Positions 38,680 through 64,000 of a stretch of DNA of 64,000 bases are shown here, one piece after another. The notes beneath the pieces were generated by a model, which was not told where the DNA came from, did not search any database, and worked only from the letters and a program-made list of their open reading frames with translations. Both the position numbers and the translations under genes were made by a program. Origin of the DNA: Acanthosoma haemorrhoidale (lineage: Eukaryota > Arthropoda > Insecta > Hemiptera > Acanthosomatidae); assembly GCA_930367205.1 (NCBI GenBank), contig OV884009.1:83411189-83475188 (forward strand), read 5' to 3'. Numbering within the stretch: position 1 is the stretch's first letter; every line of letters starts with the position of its first letter.

Positions 38680-40526
38680 TTTATGCAGACTCAAGTCATT
38701 TTTTGTCTTCAATCAGCATTCCACGTCAAAGATTCATACAACATTGTGGTAATCTCAGATTCATGTATTCATGTACACTGTAGTCAAACAGTTTTATGCA
38801 TTTACATTTAATTATTCTTTTATTAAAATTTATTTTGTCTAACAATAAAACATACCGGTCGGTATTCACAGTTGTACGGCTTAGTGTATATTATTTGACC
38901 TTCCGACCCTGCAGGTATACAATTTATTATTGACTATTAAAAATTAGATTTGATGTAAGCATGCGATTTCAGACTGACTTTTAGATCAGGGGCTTCACAT
39001 AAATCCCCAAAAGCGTTTTGAAACTGAAATGCTTTATAAATACAACTCGCCAAACCGGGCTATTTCTTTAGATAAATACATTTGAAATCACTTCGGAACG
39101 TGTATTCTTCAATATATTTAGTTAAACTCGTCACCAATCTTACATTTGTGACAAAACCTCCCAAGACTTTACAATATCTCGTACATAATGACTACTCTTT
39201 ACTAACTTAACATTATATCATACATACATGACTATTACTTACTAACTTAAAACAGGATAGCGTGGCAAAGGAGAATAAGGCATTGACCTTCAAAGGAACG
39301 TTTTATTTATGAAATATAGCTGAATAGTTAAACCATTTTGTAAAAAAGTTATTTTGTCAAAAACTATTAATGAATATAATCTAACTATTTATCATGTTTT
39401 CAGAACGTTTAGTTGAAATTTTTATTGTTAAATTGTAACCTTTGTATGTAAAATCTATAGGAGATTATGTATATATATCGTGCATAAAATATTTGGTGCT
39501 TGTCGTTTATAACTCATGAAGAGACATGACGATAAGTCTCGTGAGTATATTATTATACTATTTAGTCACTTTCTACGTTCTTACGCGTTCATGTACATTC
39601 TAAAAATTTAATTCATATTAAATAATAGTTTCGTCGATAAACATATAATGTAGCTTACGAATAATCTATCCCATATGATATATAATTGTACCCCTACCCC
39701 CCCCCCCCCAGGGTACGCCACTGTTAAGAATTAAGAAGCTATATATCAGAGATCTTTCTCTCTATTTATTATCTGTAGTTGATTCCTGTGTGTTTTGTCT
39801 TTTACCTGTCCTAGTTTGGTTCAGCTATTTATGATTTAGCCGTCCCTTGGCAGCTGAACCTGTCCTGCCTTTTACCCGAACCGAGTACTCTAAACTGAAC
39901 TGTTCCATAAGAAAGATGATAAATATATTTTGTTTTAGTTCTATTGACTATTATTTCTTCAATAATGCCGACGAATTGCATAACCCTGACAGCACATCTC
40001 ATTTACTACATGACTTGTGAAAAAAAAATACACCTCTCAGTATGAAAGTAGTCCCTCGACAAATTGCTAATGGTCAGTGAATGATTCAATGGATCTTGAA
40101 ATAACCACGTGTTGGCAATATGTCCTACTTCTGACAGCTAGTGGAAGCTGCATACATAGTAGTTTGAATAGAATATCAATTCTACTGACTGCTATTTATT
40201 GATCGGAGTTACAAGATAAAGTCAGTAGAGTCGACATATTTTTATTCATTTTATCGATGATAAATTATTATTATCATGATAAATATAATGATGATTATAT
40301 TGATTTTTTGATTGATATCCTAATTTTTTTCGCAAGCGGGAGTGAAAATTAAAATTTCTATTTTTTCGGGGAGGGGCCCCCTTTCTATATATCTTGGCAG
40401 GAAGCCTGAGTGATTTTCCCAAACAATAATTTAATTGATGCAAAAGAACTCTTTTAGTTCTTCATTTAATTGCTAAACATTCACTCTCCTCTATTTTATT
40501 TATTATAATCAACTTTTTTACTGTGA
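38680..40526. other. Intergenic, no gene recognised
   Basis: Includes a run of C at 39695-39709 and a short duplicated phrase ACATACATGACTATTACTTACTAACTTAA near 39185-39250. No coding feature. Confidence 0.35.
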
Positions 40527-41362
40527 TAAAATTACAATTTGCATTATTGGGCAATAAGTAATTGTGATCTTTATTCATACCATATTTCCTTTATTTACTT
40601 GCTCCATATGAATAGTTTTTAGTATTTACAAATAGCCCAGAGACCTCCCAAATCCACATGGCTGTCACCTCCCTCGCATGCGAAAGAGGAAGCGGAGTCT
40701 TGGGAAGTCCCCCACGCTGCTCTGTCCAGTGGTCCGGTAGAGGCTGATCAAGAGCGCGAGACTCACATACGCCCAGGACATGATTGAAGAAACTGGCCAT
40801 TGCCAGGACTCCCACTGTCACGTATTTATAGCAGGTTACAATGCCACTGCCACTTAAGTCTCCGACGAGGATTATAGGGATGAGTGGTGCAGTGTAATGA
40901 CTGCTAGGGGGTTACGGTGGTCGGATAGGTTACTATGGAATTTCATGAAATTGGAAGGGATGAGTTCAAGAAAGTATGTATATTAAGACCCTTATGAAGG
41001 GTTTTGTTGCTGACGTAATAAGGGCATTTACTATTGTTCTCAGGACTTTTGATTGAAAGGATTGGATACTTGATGTTCGACTTTTTTACTGTCCCCCATA
41101 GCTCTATTCCGTATGTCCAGATTGGCTTTAGTATGACTTAGTAAATCAGTAATTTATTTTCTATTGAGGGATGGGATGTTCTTCGAAGTAGTCTGTACAG
41201 TTGTCCAAAGCGTCTGTTTAGTTCTTGTGTTTTTAGCCTCGTGTGTGGGTAGTGTGTCAGCCTTTTGCCGAAATTGAAGCCTAAATAACGTACTGTCTTG
41301 GATACAGGAAGAGGAATGAAAATTTAAAAAAGCACTAGTGCATAGGGCTTGTGGCAGAGGGC
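40527..41362 (-). mobile_element. Jockey-like retroelement, older 5'-truncated copy
   Basis: Minus strand, covering the C-terminal part of the reverse transcriptase and the whole 3' UTR. It follows the 46806-47959 copy end to end but with many changes and indels, for example KPIWTYGIELWGTVKKSNIK and LGFNFGKRLTHYPHTRLK-like patches. It is broken at several points. Confidence 0.85.
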
Positions 41363-41365
41363 CAG

Positions 41366-41410
41366 TTAGGCAGATCGTAATTTTATCACAATAAAGGTTT
41401 TTTGATTGAT
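41366..41410 (+). mobile_element. Jockey-like retroelement tail fragment, opposite strand
   Basis: TTAGGCAGATCGTAATTTTATCACAATAAAGG is the family's last 35-40 bp on the plus strand, lying directly against the 5' end of the minus-strand copy. Confidence 0.55.
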
Positions 41411-42957
41411 ACCCTAATTGATATGATAGGGGCATATTTATTTTTTAACTACAAGTAATGATAAATTAATGAAAATCAGTTTGAATCCTACTTGACTGAG
41501 CAAAGTAAATAAAAGTATCTGGAATTCTTCAGGATTAGTTTCATACTCATTTTTTAAATGCGAGGTGAAATATTATTAAGGAAAAAAAATTGGGATACAT
41601 GCACAAAAAGTTTTTGAAAAAAAAAATTATTTAATATATATATTTAGTTAATTAATAGTTCTATTTATCGAGCACAATCCCGGACTGATGTATATAGTAT
41701 TATATTAAGTTATGTCGTATATAATGAGTTGTATGTGTGACTGAGCTATGTCGGAATTAGCCACGTCTGAAATGGCGCGTGTACATTCATAGTTGTTGAA
41801 GGGAAAGGGTTTGTGGAATTCGAGTAGAAAGCCTTCATGCGCTTCACGCGTGTCCTTTGCTAAATAGAAGGGCAACAAAAGGTGGACACTTAATTTAGCC
41901 AAATCCTCAAATTCGGCTCTAATTAGCGAATAGTAAGATTTAGAGATATTACGTCAAATGATTCTCGAATTACTGCGACATAAGCCTGCTTAAAGTTTGC
42001 TATAATTAATAGTCTCAAAACCCATAAAGTCACTTAATTACTAACATAGTTCATTTGTTTTGGTGAATTAAGATATAATAATTAACGAATGTCATTGTTA
42101 ACTCTATGATAAAACTCAAAGAAAAATAAAATGTTTTGTTTTGTGACATTAACGTTATTAACGAATATCAAAAACAATTGTGAACGAAAAGTAGTATTTA
42201 AACGTTTTGGTCCTATTAAATGTTATTAGAGCGTAAAAAACATGTACACAAAGCATGCAAGGTTTGGGTACGGATATATTACAAGACAAATTATTAATTA
42301 AATATGTTTTAATTGCTTTCTCATTTAGTTGTTATTTTGTCTTGAATTTAAAATGTGATTTTTTCCTCTTTGTCAATATTTCTATTCTATGTATTATTCG
42401 TTGCATATTCATTTGTTTTTTTTTATCTGTTGTCATTCAAGTTTAAAGCAGCGTGATGAACGCTGTTGTATTCTTACAGGGTTCGGAAATAAATTAATAC
42501 CTTTGTAAGTTTGAAAAATTTGAATTTTTTAAGGATGTAAAATTTTATTTCTCGAAAGATTTACAATAAATCTCAATTATTAATTACAAATTCTACGCCA
42601 AAAGGTAAAAGCTTGCAAAAACTGGCATTAAAGATTTGTTTCATAGGCGTCACCTAAATTAGAATTAGGCAGTGGGAGGATAAGAAGTATTACTAAAAAA
42701 AAAACCGTCTAACAACTATTCTAACCGCATCTATCTAACCTACAATAATAACAATATATGGACAAATTTTTATTTATTAATGATATATTTCATATGTATA
42801 TATAATATTTGTAAATTCTGTGCTTTTCACCACCTGCACCCCTACCGTAGCGATATTTTTTAACCACCCCTGACGGGTAAGGGTCTCACCGACTAGACTT
42901 GTTTCATCGCCAGATTAGGCATCTCTACCAATTTTCTGTGAGCAATCCAAATTGTTA
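41411..42957. other. Flank 3' of GMC-B, no gene recognised
   Basis: AT-rich, no domain or repeat recognised. Confidence 0.35.
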
Positions 42958-42963
42958 TTTATT
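42958..42963 (-). terminator. Candidate polyadenylation signal for GMC-B
   Basis: AATAAA on the minus strand about 185 nt beyond the GMC-B stop. Plausible by position only. Confidence 0.3.
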
Positions 42964-43146
42964 ATTTTTTTAATCGCTACTTTAATGCCAGAATATCCAT
43001 AACATGTCCATTATAATTATTCTCAAGGGACTTAGACCCAAAATAGTTCAATTTTCATACTTTAGAACTAAGTGATGCCAGTCTAAAGTTTTAGAAGTAC
43101 ATTTATACGGAAATTTGACGGTATGGCTACATTTCTGTAGTGATTT

Positions 43147-60727
<17,581 letters not shown>

Positions 60728-61310
60728 CTCGCTGTCACTAACTGAGCCACTCCAGGCCGTGAGGGGGGTCCACCACTCTTATCAGTGATTCACTTCTGTT
60801 CAACGAGAGTAGATCTAGTGATTATAAAATGGACAGCCTTATTTTGATTAGTAACCTCTTTGTTGTAACCTGTAGGCTGAGTTTGAACTGATGTATTAAT
60901 ATTGAAGGTGTATGTGATTGTAAAAAAAACAATTAACACTATTTCAAGCCTATTTTAAGAAAGGCTTTACTTTTATCTGATACATATGTGATTTATCAGA
61001 TACGGCTAATCGTACTTCTGTCTGTGAGTATGTATATACCATGGTGACTACGACGTATATGAAATGTTTAATGCGTCCTCCACAAACTTTGGAATGCTTA
61101 TTACTTAGTTGCTATTCAAAATACTATCGCAGTTATTATCAGATAGAGAATAAAACTTGAAAAAGAAAGTTTCAGTATATTTTTCTCATCATAATATTTC
61201 TTAAGCCCTCGCCCAGACGCTATTGGAGATAAAAAGTTTTAATTTTTTTCCCATTGGTAGCGCAAAAATAAATTAAAATATATTCCATAAAATAAGGTTT
61301 TAAACCCTTA

Positions 61311-61447
61311 TGAAAACTTAACATCGCTTTTTCATCATTCGATCCCATAACAAACGGTTCAACTCCTTGATATACACGTGGTTGACAATGGACTCACAAC
61401 TTAACTCTTAAACTTTAAGGATTTGACCAACTGTGGTACTCACTGAG
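61311..61447. repeat. Duplicated segment, copy b, upstream of GMC-B
   Basis: Shares TTTTTCATCATTCGATCCCA, ATATACACGTGGTTGACAAT, GGACTCACAACTT and CTGTGGTACTCACTGAG with copy a. On the minus strand the donor CTCA|GTGAGT is intact at 61443, so it could serve an upstream non-coding exon of GMC-B; that is inference. Confidence 0.85.
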
Positions 61448-62171
61448 CCGAAATATAAATCGTTCATCATTTTTATTTTAGGTTTATTTTTTTATCCCAT
61501 GGCGACTATCATTTCGTCCTTTACAGTTTAATAAATACTTCAGGCTCTCTCTGGCTCTGTCATAAAGTACTGGTATCTCGTAAGGTGATACATTTGATAT
61601 GAGCTTACAATAACCTGAACCTATTCAGATATGGAAGATTTAGATGACCTCAGCTCCGAGTTGATAATGCGATATTGTAGCTCATGAAGCCAGGAAGTTT
61701 TTTGGGAGTCATGATTGGTAAAAAGTAGGGGCAGCTAACAGAATCAGATTTTGAATCCTATCACTCTTCGAGGTCATATAAAGTCGCAGAAATAAGAAAG
61801 TATTTTTGAGTATCCATTTCAGAAAAAAACTGTCCCCAGTCCCGGCCTGGCATGACAAAGGAAAAGTGAATCTCTTAAGTGAAATTATTTGCAGGAATCC
61901 TGGTACAGATAGATATTGGCGACTTTACCGGAGCAAGAAAGACATATCCAGCATTGTGTGTTCTTCCCGATTCGGGACTAGTCGTAAAGGCAAGCTAGAC
62001 CTACTTTACTCTTACAGAACCACCACCATTGAGAGATGGATTCTAAATTGAAATATCATTGCTTCACTCAACTACTGGAACTAGGTTTGGATGTAAATGC
62101 TTCAATATATGTGATTCAATTTTTTCAAAATAGCAGAACTATCCGAATGCCCTATCTGCAATTTGTGCTTG

Positions 62172-62290
62172 GAGATCAAGAAAATGAATTGACACAACTA
62201 CTGATATAAAGAGAATACATAGCTACTGATCCTTTAGTTAAACAGTTTTTTTTGTTGGCAAGCAAAAAATTATCAATAGAACCTGAAAAA
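62172..62290 (+). repeat. Direct repeat flanking the flotillin-2 exon, left copy
   Basis: GAATTGACACAACTACTGATA, GAGAATACATAGCTACTGA, CCTTTAGTTAAACAGTT and AAATTATCAATAGAA match 63488-63604 in order and orientation. Confidence 0.75.
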
Positions 62291-62375
62291 AAAACGCTTG
62301 TTTGTAAAAATGTTTCTAATTCAAATTTATTTATATTTTAATATTTTTTTATGAATTTAAAATCTTATCTTTCAG

Positions 62376-62470
62376 GTGGTTGTTGGGGCTCGACCAGAAA
62401 AAAAACTATCGTTGGAGGCTGGGCTTGGGCATGGTGGCTCGTTACAGATGTGCAATATCTTTCTTTAGAG
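62376..62470 (+). CDS. Flo2: Flotillin-2 internal coding exon (near N-terminus), partial gene
   Basis: Acceptor TATCTTTCAG|GTGG, donor TTAGAG|GTAATT; phase 1 in, phase 0 out, 95 nt. It encodes GGCWGSTRKKTIVGG followed by WAWAWWLVTDVQYLSLE, the hallmark N-terminal stretch of flotillin-2/reggie-1, a lipid-raft scaffold on the inner face of the plasma membrane. The WAWAWW motif is almost invariant in flotillin-2. The preceding exon (the first codons) and following exons are not found, so they lie outside: the first to the left of base 1 if the order is normal, the next to the right of 64000. The GMC genes therefore lie antisense in the intron before this exon, as known for the insect GMC cluster. 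Short, but the motif leaves little doubt. Confidence 0.9.
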
Positions 62471-64000
62471 GTAATTTTGTTTTATTACTCAAAAAATAGG
62501 TGTTAGAAAAATTTATAAATTTATTTTAATCAGACAAGAAGTTTAGTTATTCATTTTTAACAGTTCCTTACCATTTATTCTAAATGTATAAATAAAAGTA
62601 CAAAACAACGATGTTCAAAATTAAAAGTTATTATTGAAATATTAATTTAAAGGGAGATGCTTAACTCTACATCATTGGTGTTTTATCGTTATATATATTA
62701 TATTTCTACATGTATATTTATAATATTCATAGAACCAATAAAGGTAATGAGTAGTATGTGACTCATTGTTTTTGAGCTGCCACACTAATTTGTGAGATAA
62801 CTTTAAAAAAGATAAATTGTTTTTCTTTGAAGTATGGGACAACTATCCTTCATCTATTTTCTGTATTTTTGAGGGTCTTTGTTGGGTTTACCTGTTAGTA
62901 CATTTTAGTTCTATTAGAGGTCACCTGTTGGATTTTAGTTTAGGTATTTTATTCTTAGTGGTCTTTTTAAGGGGATTTTTGCCAGTGGCTTATATGATTA
63001 GTATGTTGTCCCTCAGAGCTAGACGGATGTTGGAAGGGAACTTTTGGGATGACTCACCTCCTCAGACCGAGCTTTGTTGTGTGTTGTTGTTCCAATTAAT
63101 CTTGTTCCCTATTTGATTTATTGGCTGTTTATACACCTAGTAGTCGAGGCGTTCCCACAAGGATGTGTACGACCTCCACCTTGGTTCTCACTTGTAAAAC
63201 GAATGAATAATTCTTTGTTATGAATATTCATGTATTAGAAGAACCGTTAAGCAACAAACTCAGTATAGGCCAATATCCTCATAACTCTGTCATTTCTTGT
63301 TATATATACATATTTGCTGTCTGCAGTTATAAAGGTAAGAATTTTTTTAGGCATACAGTTCACTATTAGCTTCATCATGTTCACCATATTTCCCATTTAT
63401 ATATTTAATTTTTTTCATGTTACACGATCTATTGTGTGCTGCTTCTCTAAGTTGCATCAAGTGGTCATGGGGATCATAGTTCAATGGAGATGAAGAAAAT
63501 TAATTGACATAACTACCGATATTATGAGAATACATAGCTACTGACCCTTTGATGAAACAGTTATTGCTTGTTTACAATGCAGCAAATTATCAGTAGAATC
63601 AATGTACTAATTTCTGTATTTTATCTTACCTATCTTTAGTTTAGTTCTTCATTTGTGCATTGTTTGCTAGAAGGTCTCTATTTTGATCGTGAATAAATCA
63701 TCATTAATATGAGGCCAAAATTAATGCTTTAACTTATGTTGCTTTGCCTTGCTTTGTCTGTAATGAGTTCTGATTTAACTCCGAGGTTAAAGACTCATTA
63801 AAGATGGTAATACAGAAGGAAATTCAAAAATATTCTCATGGCAATTATCTCAATGCAGAAACATAAAGATCGAAAGAAATTAATAAAAGATAGTATATAT
63901 TTTCAAAATTATTCAGTCTACTGGTTTTTCGAAACAATCCTTTCCCCGTACCCCTTAATATTTTTTTTTTCGAGATTCTTCAGAAAGTAAGTTACTAAAA
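62471..64000. other. Flotillin-2 intron following the exon
   Basis: No next flotillin-2 exon is seen. A 99-codon open frame at 62817-63116 is rich in hydrophobic residues but has no recognised domain. The right copy of the direct repeat lies at 63488-63604. Confidence 0.45.
63488..63604 (+). repeat. Direct repeat flanking the flotillin-2 exon, right copy
   Basis: TTAATTGACATAACTACCGATA, GAGAATACATAGCTACTGACCC and CAAATTATCAGTAGAATC match 62172-62290; the similarity ends on both sides. Confidence 0.75.

Larger units (their letters stand above)
60728..62375. other. Region between GMC-B start and the flotillin-2 exon
   Basis: Should contain the GMC-B promoter on the minus strand; no clear core element seen. 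It holds the duplicated intron segment and the left copy of a direct repeat. The 81-codon frame at 61806-62051 has no recognised motif. Confidence 0.4.

Noticed and set aside
39695..39709. Run of C as a biological signal
   Set aside because: A homopolymer of this kind may be a simple repeat or an assembly error; nothing else supports a function.
60818..60825. TATAAAA near 60820 as the GMC-B TATA box
   Set aside because: It is on the plus strand, opposite to GMC-B transcription, and no matching transcript start is visible.
62817..63116. 99-codon hydrophobic frame as a membrane protein or next flotillin-2 exon
   Set aside because: It shows none of the conserved flotillin sequence, and its T-rich composition explains the hydrophobic residues.

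Overview
The window looks like AT-rich insect chromosomal DNA. It has short coding exons with GT-AG introns and a dense litter of decayed transposons. The order is not settled by the sequence; the transposon types and the low gene density would fit a hemipteran or another large-genome insect (inference). Three protein-coding loci can be supported. Two are complete GMC (glucose-methanol-choline) FAD oxidoreductase genes on the minus strand: GMC-A (3812-11147, 4 coding exons, 631 residues) and GMC-B (43147-60727, 8 coding exons, 660 residues). I joined the exons by matching splice phases and family motifs, and both reading frames close without a break. The third is one internal exon of flotillin-2 on the plus strand (62376-62470).

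The flotillin-2 exon is the key to the window. In several insects a conserved cluster of GMC oxidoreductase genes lies inside a large early intron of flotillin-2. Here the exon carrying VGGWAWAWWLVTDVQ lies just upstream of GMC-B on the opposite strand. I found neither the preceding flotillin-2 exon nor the following one. Bases 1-62375 are therefore best read as the inside of one flotillin-2 intron of more than 62 kb, holding at least two antisense GMC genes.

Layout: 1-3811 is the 3' flank of GMC-A. 3812-11147 is GMC-A. 11148-43146 is about 32 kb with no host gene I recognise, holding non-LTR retroelement 3' ends, mariner remnants, tRNA-like SINE pieces and two or three unclassified dispersed repeats. 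43147-60727 is GMC-B, whose introns contain a nested retroelement, an inverted near-identical retroelement copy, a 21-bp minisatellite, a foldback element, a mariner end and a broken transposon-associated gene. 60728-64000 is the GMC-B 5' flank, with a copy of the start of its first intron, and then the flotillin-2 exon flanked by a 115-bp direct repeat.

The two GMC proteins keep the dinucleotide-binding GxGxxG, both GMC signature motifs, the active-site histidine and the downstream asparagine, so both are probably active flavoenzymes. They share no intron position, which points to different, anciently separated GMC subfamilies rather than a recent tandem copy. All transposon-derived reading frames seen are truncated or interrupted.
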